Source: Verrucomicrobiota bacterium
GTDB lineage: Bacteria; Verrucomicrobiota; Verrucomicrobiia; Verrucomicrobiales; Verrucomicrobiaceae
Direction: 5' to 3'
DNA: 37,510 bases
Assembly (NCBI GenBank): GCA_026397715.1
Contig: JAPLUN010000261.1
Span: forward strand, 1-37,510
Under the pieces are notes generated by a model. That model made no database searches. It saw nothing but the letters and a program-made list of their open reading frames with translations, and had not been told where the DNA came from. Position numbers and translations under genes: made by a program. This document shows, one piece after another, positions 7,887-16,437 of this stretch. Numbering within the stretch: the stretch's first letter is position 1; every line of letters begins with the position of its first letter.

Positions 7887-9107
7887 TCAGGTCACGGCAA
7901 GACCGGAGGGAGGGGCTGATGGGTCCAGCATTCGTGGCTTCTCAGCCTTGCAGGCGTTCATCTGCGCGTAGACTGCCAGCCATTTGTCGAAGACGTTTGA
8001 TGGCGCGCAGATCTCCTCGACGAGCTTTCTTGCTGCTTGAGTCATCTGTCGTTTCACCTCGGGGTTTTCGGTGAGATAACGCACGCCCTCCACGAGCTCC
8101 GCGTCGGTGCTGCCGACGATGCAATGTTCGCGATGGCGGACCGGGATGCCGTCGATGCCGTGCTGGTTGGTGACCACCGGGACTCCGAGCGCAAAGGCTT
8201 CGAGCACCTTCACTTTGATTCCCGAGGCATGTTCAGGCGCATAGACCATGCAGTCGAGTTCTCGAAAGTAAGGAATGATGTCCGGCACATTTTGAACGAC
8301 GCGGGCTTCAGGATCGACGGCCCGGGCATCATCTCCGAGGATGCGTTCAGCACCGCGGCCCACGAGGAAGAGTCTGGCGTCCTTCACCGCCTGCTTGATG
8401 CGGGGCCAGAGCTGAAGGAAATGAAGTGCGGCGGCACGGGTGGGAGCCCAGGCATAGCTGCCGATCATGCCGATGTTCAATAGCTGCCCTTCCGAGGCTG
8501 ACGGGGCTGCGTATGAGTAGCCTGTCAAATCCAACCCGAATTGAACGGGATGAAGCTGTGCGTTGGGATTGATCAACGACACTTCTTCTGCAAGCGCCGG
8601 GGTCACGGCGGCCATGTATTTGAAGGTCTTGAGCATCTGGCGCTCGCGATGGAGATTCCATTTCACCTGCAGTCCTTGATGCTTTTCCGAACGCATGTCG
8701 GCGTTCAGCAAGTAGTGGAGATTGAGAACGGTGCGGTCGAGGTGATTGAGGCCGGGCCAGCAGGCGGAATGTGTTTCCAAATGCAGCACTGCTTCGGGAT
8801 CGCGCATGGATTCGTTGAGTGCGGCCATGAAGGCTGCGTCATAGAGGAAGGCTCCCTGCCAGAAGAGGCTGCGAGTGGTGCGCAGGAAAGTTTTGGGCAC
8901 TGATTTGGCGCAGAAGAGGCGCAGCTTGCAGTTTGGCGCATTGAACATCTCGCACATCGCGATGGCGTCCTTCTCATCAAAGTACTCGATGAAGGCCTCG
9001 ACATCCACACCGCGGCGGATGGCCTCCGAAAGGAGGAGGTGGGAGAGTCGTGCGGCAGCCCCCAGGAAGGGAAGGGGAGGCTCAGGGAAAACGTACTTCA
9101 GCTTCAT
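7887..9107 (-). CDS. Glycosyltransferase family 4 (GT-B)
   Basis: A 406-residue GT-B enzyme. The N-terminal domain begins MKLKYVFPEPPLPFLGAAAR; the donor domain has LNIGMIGSYAWAPTRAAALHFL, LFLVGRGAER and the nucleotide-sugar region SGIKVKVLEAFALGVPVVTN. The GSYAWAPTRAA segment resembles the 'SM-W-PN' type of GT4/GT1 enzymes in EPS clusters. The start at 9107 follows the stop of the upstream GT4 by three bases (TGATCCATG), indicating coupling. The sugar donor is not determinable. Confidence 0.86.
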   Translation of the reverse strand: MKLKYVFPEPPLPFLGAAARLSHLLLSEAIRRGVDVEAFIEYFDEKDAIAMCEMFNAPNCKLRLFCAKSVPKTFLRTTRSLFWQGAFLYDAAFMAALNESMRDPEAVLHLETHSACWPGLNHLDRTVLNLHYLLNADMRSEKHQGLQVKWNLHRERQMLKTFKYMAAVTPALAEEVSLINPNAQLHPVQFGLDLTGYSYAAPSASEGQLLNIGMIGSYAWAPTRAAALHFLQLWPRIKQAVKDARLFLVGRGAERILGDDARAVDPEARVVQNVPDIIPYFRELDCMVYAPEHASGIKVKVLEAFALGVPVVTNQHGIDGIPVRHREHCIVGSTDAELVEGVRYLTENPEVKRQMTQAARKLVEEICAPSNVFDKWLAVYAQMNACKAEKPRMLDPSAPPSGLAVT

Positions 9108-9110
9108 GGA

Positions 9111-10229
9111 TCAATTCTGGGAGAGGATTTTCGAATAGACTCGTGCGGTGAGCCGCGCTGTTTCGTCCCAGCTGAAAGTCGCGGAGCGCGTCACTGCGCG
9201 CTTTTTCAGATCATCACGATAGGACTCGTCACAGGCGATGCTCTTCATGAGTCCGGACAGTTGTTGGGTAGTGTCGAGATTGAAGGTCTCGCCTCCTGGG
9301 CCGAGCACCTCGGGAAGACTGGTGGCATCTGCGGCGATCACCGGGCAGCCCATGGCGAATGCTTCACAAATCTGCAGGCCGAAGCCTTCATAGAGGCTGG
9401 GGTAAACAAACGCCAGGGCACCGGCATAAAGGCCCGGCAGCCAGGCATCATCGACGCGTCCCAGCAGCAGGCAGCGGGATTCCAGATTGAGTTCTTTGAT
9501 TTGAGCCTGCAACGCAGTGCCGTGTGAGGCAGCGCCACCAGCCATGACCAGCCGGGTGGAGTCCAGATTGGATTCAGCGAATGCCTTCAGCATGAAGGGG
9601 ACATTTTTTCGCTGCTCAAACCCGCCGACGTAGAAGAAATAAGGAGCGGCATTCAACTGCTCCTGAACCTGTGGAGGGAGCGGAGAAAAGGAGGGGCTGA
9701 AGAGAGGGTCAGCGGCGTTGGGGATGACCTGCACCCGGCCGCGCAGATGCGGACGCTGCTCCACAATACGGTCATGACTGTACTGGCTCACGGTGATGAC
9801 CTGATGCGCCACCTTTTCCGTCAGCCAATGGTCCATCTTGTTCGGCAGGGTCCTGAACTGGCGCAGATCCGAGAAACGCATTTTGCGGTCCTGCATTTCG
9901 ATCGCATCGTGGATGGTCACGACCGTGGGACAGGGGGAGTTGAGCGGCAGTCCGAAGTGATGAGGTGTGTGAAAGAGTTCGATCTTCTCACGCTTCAGCA
10001 GCTTGGGCAGGTCCATGGACAGCCAGCGCCAGTAGCGCGGGGTCTGCGTGTGGACGATCCTGACGCCTGGAGACAACCGCGAGGTGAGCTCCTGGTTGAT
10101 GGCGTAGGGCGTGAAAAGAGTGATTTCGTGGCCTTCGCGGTCGAGCGCGTTGATCAGGTTGAGGCCATAGCGTGTCCAGCCACGGATTTCGGGGGAACCA
10201 AAGAGAGAAGCGTTGAATCCAATGCGCAT
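9111..10229 (-). CDS. Glycosyltransferase family 4 (GT-B)
   Basis: A 372-residue GT-B enzyme of the mannosyl-/rhamnosyltransferase-like kind. Motifs are MRIGFNASLFGSPEIRGWTR at the start (acceptor loop), VVTIHDAI, TVSQYSHDRIVE, FFYVGGFEQRKNVPFMLKAF, and the donor signature SLYEGFGLQICEAFAMGCPV. The start at 10229 was chosen because the longer frame to 10412 runs into the flippase gene and the conserved first strand begins here. It lies 37 bp after the flippase stop. It is one of four GT4 genes in the operon. Confidence 0.88.
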   Translation of the reverse strand: MRIGFNASLFGSPEIRGWTRYGLNLINALDREGHEITLFTPYAINQELTSRLSPGVRIVHTQTPRYWRWLSMDLPKLLKREKIELFHTPHHFGLPLNSPCPTVVTIHDAIEMQDRKMRFSDLRQFRTLPNKMDHWLTEKVAHQVITVSQYSHDRIVEQRPHLRGRVQVIPNAADPLFSPSFSPLPPQVQEQLNAAPYFFYVGGFEQRKNVPFMLKAFAESNLDSTRLVMAGGAASHGTALQAQIKELNLESRCLLLGRVDDAWLPGLYAGALAFVYPSLYEGFGLQICEAFAMGCPVIAADATSLPEVLGPGGETFNLDTTQQLSGLMKSIACDESYRDDLKKRAVTRSATFSWDETARLTARVYSKILSQN

Positions 10230-10266
10230 GATTGAACCGGAGATTGAATATTTCCGACCGAGTGGG

Positions 10267-11598
10267 TCAGATGCTGGCGCGTCCGCGCCAGCCATTGAGG
10301 AGAAGGAACGAGTCCAAAAGCATGTTGCCCAGTGAGCCTGCCCACATGAGGCCGATGGCACCGCTGACGGTGGAAAGATCCAGCACGAATGCGGCCAAAG
10401 CCTGGGAGCCAAAGACTGCGACCGGGCGCAGCCAGGAGTGACGGACCCAGCCCTTCGCCTGAATGGGTATGGTCGTTACCGTGGCGAAGAAGGAGAAAGC
10501 CTGAAAGCCGAGATAGAGGACGAGTTCGTTTTCCAGGCCTGCGTATCCAGGTCCCAGAAGGAAGAGGAGCTGATGGCGCAGCAGCCATCCACAGGCCACG
10601 ATGCCGACGCCGATGACCACAGAGAGAAGACTGCTGCCTGTCCACATTTTCCACAGGCGCTGCATGTTTTGTTCCGTGGACATGCGTGGGAGCATGATGC
10701 CGGAGGCGACCGCCAATGGAATCTGCAGAATCAATGCGACGCGGCAGATGGCCCCGAGATCAGCGACTTTGTCGATGTTTCCCAGCCAGCCGACAATGAA
10801 CAAGGCGACCTGGGCTTCGAACAGGTGAGTGATGTTGGCAGGCAGACCGATGATGAAGTACTTTTTCAGGCGCTGGGTGGCGGCAGGGTCGGCAGGCTGT
10901 CCGAAGGCGGCGTGTTCGCGTGCCTTGGGAAGCATCCAGCCACACACTGTGGGAAGCGGAGCAAGCACGGTGATGAGCATCACGGTGACAGCGTCCGCAA
11001 ATCCCGCGAAAACGAGGGAGACAATGCACACCAGCCGCAGGGCAGAACTCAGGATGTTTTCCCACTGCGGGATGTTATAGCGACGTGCCAGGCTCAAAGG
11101 CGTGGCGATCATCTGCGTGCTGATGCTCACCATGAGGGAGACGATGGCGGAACCGACCAGCAGGGCGATGCTCAGCGGAGGGCAGCCGCTGCGCAGCAGG
11201 AGGTGGATGAAAACCGGAAGACCCACGAGCGCACCGAAGAAGAGCAGGGCGGCACGGAAACGACGTGCCGAGGCCAGAACGGAACCCAGCTTCAGCGGAT
11301 CATGCGCGACTTCACCCGCGAGCGGCATGAGGCCTGTGCCAATGCCGGTGATGGTAAAGATGACGAGGGCACCGACGAGATTGTTGGCCAGCGAGTACCA
11401 GGCGTACTCTGTCTTGGCAAGCGAACGCACCACCAGAAACGCGGTGATCATCTGCACGACGCGACTGAGGATGCTGAGGGAAGCATACGAGGCGATGAGT
11501 CCCACGATGCGGCGGACCTGATGCATGCACACGCCTTTCAGCAATGGCAGGCGCAGGCCCTGACCTGGTGCGTTGGTAGTTTCCGGGGAGGCTTCCAT
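10267..11598 (-). CDS. Wzx-type polysaccharide flippase (MOP superfamily)
   Basis: A polytopic protein of about 443 residues with roughly 12 hydrophobic segments in the pattern of oligosaccharide flippases, which move the undecaprenyl-PP-linked repeat unit to the periplasmic face. The N-terminal part has VRRIVGLIASYASLSILSR and FLVVRSLAKTEYAWYSLANN, typical of the first two helices of Wzx/RfbX-like proteins. The start at 11598 lies two bases after the upstream TGA (11603-11601); an in-frame ATG at 11628 overlaps the upstream gene and is a second option. It is the only flippase seen, so it should serve the whole cluster. Confidence 0.86.
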   Translation of the reverse strand: MEASPETTNAPGQGLRLPLLKGVCMHQVRRIVGLIASYASLSILSRVVQMITAFLVVRSLAKTEYAWYSLANNLVGALVIFTITGIGTGLMPLAGEVAHDPLKLGSVLASARRFRAALLFFGALVGLPVFIHLLLRSGCPPLSIALLVGSAIVSLMVSISTQMIATPLSLARRYNIPQWENILSSALRLVCIVSLVFAGFADAVTVMLITVLAPLPTVCGWMLPKAREHAAFGQPADPAATQRLKKYFIIGLPANITHLFEAQVALFIVGWLGNIDKVADLGAICRVALILQIPLAVASGIMLPRMSTEQNMQRLWKMWTGSSLLSVVIGVGIVACGWLLRHQLLFLLGPGYAGLENELVLYLGFQAFSFFATVTTIPIQAKGWVRHSWLRPVAVFGSQALAAFVLDLSTVSGAIGLMWAGSLGNMLLDSFLLLNGWRGRASI

Positions 11599-11600
11599 GC

Positions 11601-12722
11601 TCAATACTTTGGTGCCGTGATCTTCCATGCCTTCAGATGGCCGCCGACCATTTGTTCGGTCGTGAAATTCATCAGCTGATGCCGCAGGCCTGCGAGGCCG
11701 ATGCGGTGGCGCTGGTCCGGGTGCATCAACAGCCGCAGCAGGCTATGAGACAATTGCTGCGGCTGTTGATCAGCCCACACACCTGTGACTCCATGCTCCA
11801 CAAGTTCTCGGCTTGCTGGAGCGGTTCCACAAATGACTGGTTTGCCGTAGGACCAGGCCTCCACGTACACAATCCCGAAGGATTCGCAGGCTGAAGGAAG
11901 GCAAAAGACGTCGCATGCAGCGTAGGCGTCAGCCTTGTCCTGTTCCGATGGGCAGCCGAGATCCCGAACGTTCTCGGGTGAAATTTGGGCGAGTCTGGAG
12001 TCATCTGCGTCGCCAGGTCCGGCGAGGAGCAGCACAGCATCCGGGCATTGGCGCAACACCAGCGGCCAGGCTTCAAGCAGGGCGGGGTAACCTTTGCCTT
12101 CATCACGCCGACCCACAAACAGCACGACTGGACGCATACCGATGCCGAGCTTGGAGCGGAGGCGTGCCCCATTGCCATTTGCAGGACACACCGGAGGCAG
12201 GCCGCAGCGGATTAGTTTGCTTTCAGGGACGCCTCTTGAGATGAGATGTTCGCGCTCATCATCAGACTGGCAGAAGACGGCTTCTGCTTCTTGATAAAGC
12301 TGAAGGTCGAAGGCTTCAGCATCGCAGTTTTCCGGATGAACTGCCGGCCAGACGGTGAAGGGGACCTCCGCCTCGCGCGCTTCACGCCAGAGCGGATGCC
12401 CTGTGATTTCCGAGCCGGTGCCGATGAAGTGAAGGACATCCGCTGTGTTGACGGCCAAGGTCCAGGACGGATGATGATTCATCACACGGCTAAGACTGTC
12501 TGCAAGACGCAGCAGCGGGCCGCGAGAGGCGAACTGGCTGACCCAGCGGGACCGTTTCAAGGCAGCGCTGTAGTCATCATGATTCAAATGCAGTTGCTGC
12601 ACGCTGAGTGTTTCTCCGTTGATGCGGCTGAAGCTTTGCAGGCCGGCGACGAGTTCGCGCTGATAAGCGGCGAGACCACCGACGGCTGTCGGATGCACAT
12701 GGGATGCGATGGCGATTTTCAT
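11601..12722 (-). CDS. Glycosyltransferase family 4 (GT-B)
   Basis: A 373-residue GT-B enzyme. The first strand and glycine loop, MKIAIASHVHPTAVGGLAAY, are classical for GT4. The donor domain has PVVLFVGRRDEGKGYPALLE, VLLLAGPGD and SACESFGIVYVEAWSYGKPV (E-x7-E region). The open frame reaches back to 13172, but that extension is antisense-like, low-complexity sequence overlapping the preceding gene, so I place the start at ATG 12722, 16 bp after the stop at 12739. It ends two bases before the flippase start. Confidence 0.88.
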   Translation of the reverse strand: MKIAIASHVHPTAVGGLAAYQRELVAGLQSFSRINGETLSVQQLHLNHDDYSAALKRSRWVSQFASRGPLLRLADSLSRVMNHHPSWTLAVNTADVLHFIGTGSEITGHPLWREAREAEVPFTVWPAVHPENCDAEAFDLQLYQEAEAVFCQSDDEREHLISRGVPESKLIRCGLPPVCPANGNGARLRSKLGIGMRPVVLFVGRRDEGKGYPALLEAWPLVLRQCPDAVLLLAGPGDADDSRLAQISPENVRDLGCPSEQDKADAYAACDVFCLPSACESFGIVYVEAWSYGKPVICGTAPASRELVEHGVTGVWADQQPQQLSHSLLRLLMHPDQRHRIGLAGLRHQLMNFTTEQMVGGHLKAWKITAPKY

Positions 12723-12738
12723 ACGACCCGTTTTTTGA

Positions 12739-13581
12739 TCAGGCTGGCAGGGGCATCGCGCTGCGATGACGCTGCATCTGCCCAAGGTGCATGCGAAGAG
12801 GTTCCCAGTGGAACATCGCATCTCCAGGCCGTAAAAATTGACCTTGGAGCAAATCATGACGCACGAAGAAGGCATCGGTGCCGGAGAGCTCGCACCCGAC
12901 CAGTGAATAACCGCCTGCCTCGGCGGCGGTGCTGATGGTGCCGAGCGTGGCTCCATGCAAGGTGGAGCCGTCCCACACTGCTTTTGCATCATAGGGAGCG
13001 GCCCAGTCGAGATCGGCCGGCAGCATGCCGTTGTAGGCGACGCTGAACACACGCGGCTGGAGCGACAGGAGCTCAGTGAAAATGTGATGCGTGTTGTAGT
13101 CGATGCCGATGCTGATGAGATCAATGTCCTCGGCGAATCCCCGACTCGATAACAAAGTGCGGCAGTTGTCACGGTTCACCAGCTTGCGGCTGATTTTCAA
13201 TTTGCCCTCACGCAGCAGGATCTGAAGGTTGGTGGAAAGGCTTTCATCTTTGGCCAGCCCGACATCGATCCACAGGCCGCGCCAGCCTTTGAGCAGCAGC
13301 AGGTTGGTGTTGTTCTGCGCCGGTGGGACCCCTGTTTCGACGAAGCGCCTGCTGCCATCACCAATGCGGCGGAAGATCTCTGCGATGATGCCGTCCTGAC
13401 CGTAATGCGAGAAAATTTTCTGGCGGAAGGGCATCAGGGACTGCGGCAGCTGATACTTCTCATTCTGCATGAGCTGCAGTTCGACCAGTTCGCAGAGCAG
13501 ACTGGCAGAGCGCGCGGAGGCAGCGCCGGAGATGTCGATGTTGGCCTTAACCTGGCCAATCTTGGAGAGAACTTGGTTCAT
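12739..13581 (-). CDS. FkbM-like methyltransferase homologue with degenerate active-site motifs
   Basis: The fold markers of a SAM-methyltransferase-like family common in LPS/EPS clusters are present: FSHYGQDGIIAEIFRRIG (residues 57-74), NNTNLLLLKGWRGLWIDVG (90-108), VAYNGMLPADL, AVWDGSTLHGATLGT, GYSLVGCELSGTDAFFVR. From memory of relatives, the glycine-rich loop should read like FGVGNGxENNT but here is TGVPPAQNNT. The acidic IDIDGND becomes IGIDYNTHH, and the VIEYN glutamate is replaced (SVAYN). With the SAM loop and acidic residues altered it may be a pseudoenzyme or bind something else. The reading frame is intact and sits in the operon between ugd and a GT4. Confidence 0.65.
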   Translation of the reverse strand: MNQVLSKIGQVKANIDISGAASARSASLLCELVELQLMQNEKYQLPQSLMPFRQKIFSHYGQDGIIAEIFRRIGDGSRRFVETGVPPAQNNTNLLLLKGWRGLWIDVGLAKDESLSTNLQILLREGKLKISRKLVNRDNCRTLLSSRGFAEDIDLISIGIDYNTHHIFTELLSLQPRVFSVAYNGMLPADLDWAAPYDAKAVWDGSTLHGATLGTISTAAEAGGYSLVGCELSGTDAFFVRHDLLQGQFLRPGDAMFHWEPLRMHLGQMQRHRSAMPLPA

Positions 13582-13605
13582 TGACGCAAAGTCTCAAAGT
13601 TGCTT

Positions 13606-13636
13606 CCCAGGCAGGCAGATTTTTGTCCTGCCTGGG
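13606..13636. other. Perfect 10-bp inverted repeat in the ugd-downstream gap
   Basis: The arms CCCAGGCAGG (13606-13615) and CCTGCCTGGG (13627-13636) flank an 11-base loop. On the transcribed minus strand the hairpin lies about 25 bases before the start of the gene at 13581 and is not followed by a U-run, so it is not a canonical terminator. It could stabilise or process the long message. No protein explains it. Confidence 0.6.
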
Positions 13637-13684
13637 CGTTTGCAACGTTCTGTGAGTGGCTTCCAACTTGGGGAAGCTGCTGCT

Positions 13685-13705
13685 GCCGGCCCGGTGCGGG
13701 CCGGC
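13685..13705. other. Perfect 9-bp GC hairpin just after the ugd stop
   Basis: The arms GCCGGCCCG (13685-13693) and CGGGCCGGC (13697-13705) have a three-base loop and begin 7 bases past the ugd stop. The T-run (TTTTTATT) is on the plus-strand side, so as an intrinsic terminator it would stop antisense (plus) transcription. On the minus strand it may stall RNase or polymerase and set the ratio of ugd/uxs to the downstream transferase genes. Confidence 0.6.
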
Positions 13706-13712
13706 GCACTTT

Positions 13713-15092
13713 TTATTCTGTCACTTCCTGCGGCAGCGGCTTGCCGATGCTGTAAACCTTGAAGCCGATTTGACGGAGCTTCGCGTGATCCAGCAGGCTG
13801 CGGCCATCAAAGATCCAGGCGGGTTTCACCATGGACTCATAGATGGCTTCAAAGTCGAGCTCGCGGAACTCATCCCACTCGGTGAGCACCAGAAGCGCGT
13901 GCGCGCCTTCAGCGGCCTGTGCGGCGCTGGCGGCGAACTCGACATTCGGATGATCTCCTTCGATGGCGAGATCTTTGCACATCTGGGCTGAGCCGACCTT
14001 TGGATCGTAGATGGAGAGCTTGGCGCGCTCCTCGATGAGATCCTGGCAGACGAAGATGGCGGCGGACTCGCGGGTGTCGTTGGTGTCCTTTTTGAAGGCG
14101 AAACCCAGGACGCCGATGCGTTTGCCGGTGACGGTGTTGAAGAGGGTGCGGAGCACGCGCTCGGCGAAGCGATGCTTCTGCCAGTCGTTCATGATGATGA
14201 CCTGATCCCAGTAGGCGGCGACTTCCGGAAGGCCGAAGTGACCGCAGAGGTAGACGAGATTGAGCACGTCCTTCTGGAAGCAGGAGCCGCCGAAGCCGAC
14301 GGAAGCCTTGAGGAATTTTGGCCCGATGCGTGAGTCGGAGCCAATGGCGCGGGCGACTTCATCGACATCTGCGCCGGTCTTTTCGCAAAGGGCAGAGATG
14401 CTGTTGATGGAGGAGATGCGCTGAGCGAGGAAAGCGTTGGCGACGAGCTTGGAGAGTTCGGAGGACCAAAGGTTCGTCTTCAAGATGCGTTCACGTGGCA
14501 CCCAGTTGGCATAGACGCTGACCAGTGCCTCGATGGCAGCCAGACCACCTTCGGTCTGCTCACCGCCGATGAGGATGCGGTCAGGGCTGGTAAGGTCAAC
14601 CACTGCGGTGCCTTCAGCGAGGAACTCTGGATTGGAGAGGACCTGATGTTTCAAGCCTTTCTCACTGGAGGCCAAAATGGTCTTGATGGCCTCAGCGGTA
14701 CGGACCGGGATGGTACTTTTTTCGACGATGATCTTGGGTGAATCAGCGACTTCGGCGATGGTGCGGGCCACGGCTTCGATGAAGCGCAGATCCGCCGCCT
14801 TATGTGCTCCAACCCCGAAGGTCTTGGTGGGCGTGTTCACGCTCACAAAGATGATGTCGGCTTCATGGATGCTGGTTTTGACTTCGGTGGAGAAGAACAG
14901 ATTTTTCCCACGGGAGCCACGCACGAGGTCATCGAGTCCTGGCTCATAAACGGGGAGCTCGTCGGAGTTCCAAGCGGCGATACGCTCGGCATTGAGATCC
15001 ACCACATCAACGCGGATGTGAGGGCATTTGGCGGCGATCATCGCCATGGTGGGGCCGCCGACATAGCCGGCGCCGATGCAACAAATTCTCAT
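13713..15092 (-). CDS. ugd: UDP-glucose 6-dehydrogenase, animal/plant-like type
   Basis: Oxidises UDP-glucose twice with NAD+ to UDP-glucuronate in the cytoplasm. It has the NAD-binding [10 protein letters not shown] (6-15), ISVNTPT-type [31 protein letters not shown], the central-helix [16 protein letters not shown] and the catalytic cysteine in [11 protein letters not shown] (Cys271). As recalled, it is nearly colinear with vertebrate UGDH (AWNS.., [29 protein letters not shown] [15 protein letters not shown]), unlike the shorter E. coli-type enzymes. At 459 residues it lacks only the vertebrate C-terminal tail. It lies 21 bp downstream of uxs, which uses its product. Confidence 0.95.
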   Translation of the reverse strand: MRICCIGAGYVGGPTMAMIAAKCPHIRVDVVDLNAERIAAWNSDELPVYEPGLDDLVRGSRGKNLFFSTEVKTSIHEADIIFVSVNTPTKTFGVGAHKAADLRFIEAVARTIAEVADSPKIIVEKSTIPVRTAEAIKTILASSEKGLKHQVLSNPEFLAEGTAVVDLTSPDRILIGGEQTEGGLAAIEALVSVYANWVPRERILKTNLWSSELSKLVANAFLAQRISSINSISALCEKTGADVDEVARAIGSDSRIGPKFLKASVGFGGSCFQKDVLNLVYLCGHFGLPEVAAYWDQVIIMNDWQKHRFAERVLRTLFNTVTGKRIGVLGFAFKKDTNDTRESAAIFVCQDLIEERAKLSIYDPKVGSAQMCKDLAIEGDHPNVEFAASAAQAAEGAHALLVLTEWDEFRELDFEAIYESMVKPAWIFDGRSLLDHAKLRQIGFKVYSIGKPLPQEVTE

Positions 15093-15113
15093 AGGGTTTT
15101 TAGAACGGATAAA

Positions 15114-16109
15114 TCAGTTAAGGGTCAGTTTTTTCAACGGGGCCTTCATCGGCCGGGGTTGCTTTGCCGCCGGGCCTGCGAGCAGTTGGGCGAAGTAAGC
15201 AATGGTGCGGTCGAGTCCTTCAGACAACGGGATTTTAGGCTCCCAGCCGAGGCGTGTTTTCGCGAGAGTGATGTCTGGCTGGCGCTGCTTAGGATCATCT
15301 GCGGGCAATGGGCGGAAGACGATTTTGGATTTGCCGCCGACTTTGGCGAGCACCTGCTCGGCAAGGGCCAGCATGGTGAATTCGCCAGGATTGCCGATGT
15401 TGACGGGACCGGTGAAGTCGTCGGTTTCCATGAACTTGATGAAACCACTGATCAAATCATCGACATAGCAGAAGCTGCGGGTCTGCTGGCCGTCGCCATA
15501 GATGGTGATGTCGTTGCCTTTGAGGGCCTGGACAATGAAGTTGGAGACGACGCGGCCGTCATCCGGCAGCATGCGCGGACCGTAGGTGTTGAAGATGCGC
15601 ACGACGCGGATGTCCACGCCGTTCTGGCGGTGGTAGTCAAAGAAGAGGGTTTCAGCGACACGCTTGCCCTCGTCATAGCAGGAACGGGGGCCGATGGTGT
15701 TGACGTGGCCCCAGTAGCTTTCCGGCTGAGGATGCACTTCGGGATCACCGTAAATTTCAGAGGTGGAGGCCTGAAAGACCCGGGCCTGGAGCCGGCGTGC
15801 CAGGCCAAGGACATTGATGGCACCCATCACCGAGGTCTTGATGGTCTTGATGGCATTGTATTGATAATGAGGAGGCGAGGCGGGGCAGGCGAGGTTGTAG
15901 ATCTGATCCACCTCAACGTTGATCGGCTGCGTGATGTCATGCCGCATGAACTCAAAGTTTGGATTGCTCAGCAGGTGGGCGATGTTCTGCTTGCGCCCGG
16001 TGAAAAGGTTGTCCGCACAGATGATTTCGTGTTCCTGTTCCAGCAGGCGTTCGCAGAGGTGGGATCCGAGGAACCCGGCTCCGCCAGTGATGAGGATGCG
16101 TTTTTTCAT
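15114..16109 (-). CDS. uxs: UDP-glucuronate decarboxylase (UDP-xylose synthase)
   Basis: An extended short-chain dehydrogenase/reductase converting UDP-glucuronate to UDP-xylose with tightly bound NAD+. It has the nucleotide motif GGAGFLGSH (9-17), [31 protein letters not shown], the catalytic stretch [16 protein letters not shown] (115-130) and SCYDEGKR (Tyr145, Lys149), then [10 protein letters not shown] and [10 protein letters not shown], all hallmarks of UXS1 rather than of 4-epimerases. At 331 residues it lacks the N-terminal membrane region of eukaryotic forms. It is the first gene of the long minus-strand operon, with a promoter candidate about 80 bases upstream. Xylose, with or without glucuronate, is thus a predicted constituent. 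Confidence 0.93.
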   Translation of the reverse strand: MKKRILITGGAGFLGSHLCERLLEQEHEIICADNLFTGRKQNIAHLLSNPNFEFMRHDITQPINVEVDQIYNLACPASPPHYQYNAIKTIKTSVMGAINVLGLARRLQARVFQASTSEIYGDPEVHPQPESYWGHVNTIGPRSCYDEGKRVAETLFFDYHRQNGVDIRVVRIFNTYGPRMLPDDGRVVSNFIVQALKGNDITIYGDGQQTRSFCYVDDLISGFIKFMETDDFTGPVNIGNPGEFTMLALAEQVLAKVGGKSKIVFRPLPADDPKQRQPDITLAKTRLGWEPKIPLSEGLDRTIAYFAQLLAGPAAKQPRPMKAPLKKLTLN

Positions 16110-16437
16110 GGATTAATGCTCGTGTGTAGGTTTTGAGGACAAAAATTTAGGCAGACAGAGGTTTTTGGCGGCTATTGGGAGGGAGTGTGTATGATCAGCC
16201 CTTGAGATACCAGAGTCAAAAGACAGCTTCATAATCAACGCGGGCATGTTGTAATGAACAGTGAGTAAATGTGAACAAGCTGCCGCCATTGGTTGAGTCT
16301 ATGCTCCCCCCAGCCTGTTTCTGAACTTCCATAAGAATCCGCTGGTATTAGAAGAACTCCAATCGCTCACGGTTCAGATGTCGGTAAGGCTTGTCTTAGT
16401 TTAGTTAAGCTCTCTGAATCTTGACCTAGGGGCCTGA
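16110..16437. other. 328-bp divergent intergenic region between uxs and the ligase gene
   Basis: A more AT-rich stretch that must hold the promoters for both arms of the cluster. I find a fair minus-strand sigma70-like pair (listed separately) but no convincing plus-strand pair; TTGTCT near 16392 has only a poor -10 at correct spacing. I see no coding sequence, large inverted repeat or ops/JUMPstart-like motif. Operator sites cannot be assigned by eye. Confidence 0.6.
16191..16219 (-). promoter_or_regulatory. Candidate sigma70-type promoter for the uxs-ugd operon
   Basis: Read on the minus strand, TTGACT (16219-16214, 5 of 6 to the -35 consensus) is separated by 17 bases from GATCAT (16196-16191, 4 of 6 to TATAAT). 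Transcription would begin about 75 bases before the uxs ATG at 16109. The -10 is weak, so this is a candidate only. Confidence 0.35.

Noticed and set aside
10438..11679. 413-codon plus-strand frame
   Set aside because: Antisense to the flippase gene; charged, low-complexity translation, while the minus strand encodes a typical multi-helix membrane protein.
12723..13172. N-terminal extension of the GT4 at 11601-12722
   Set aside because: Overlaps the preceding gene in another frame, is serine/proline/cysteine rich, and the conserved GT4 start is at 12722.
13685..13705. Intrinsic terminator for the uxs-ugd operon
   Set aside because: The stem is strong but the T-run lies on the plus-strand side; on the transcribed strand it is followed by AGCAGCAGC. 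I list it as a hairpin only.
14802..16136. 444-codon plus-strand frame
   Set aside because: Antisense to ugd and uxs, both certain genes; composition is that of a shadow frame.
16380..16437. Plus-strand promoter TTGTCT for the ligase-like gene
   Set aside because: No acceptable -10 at 16-18 bases; not better than chance.
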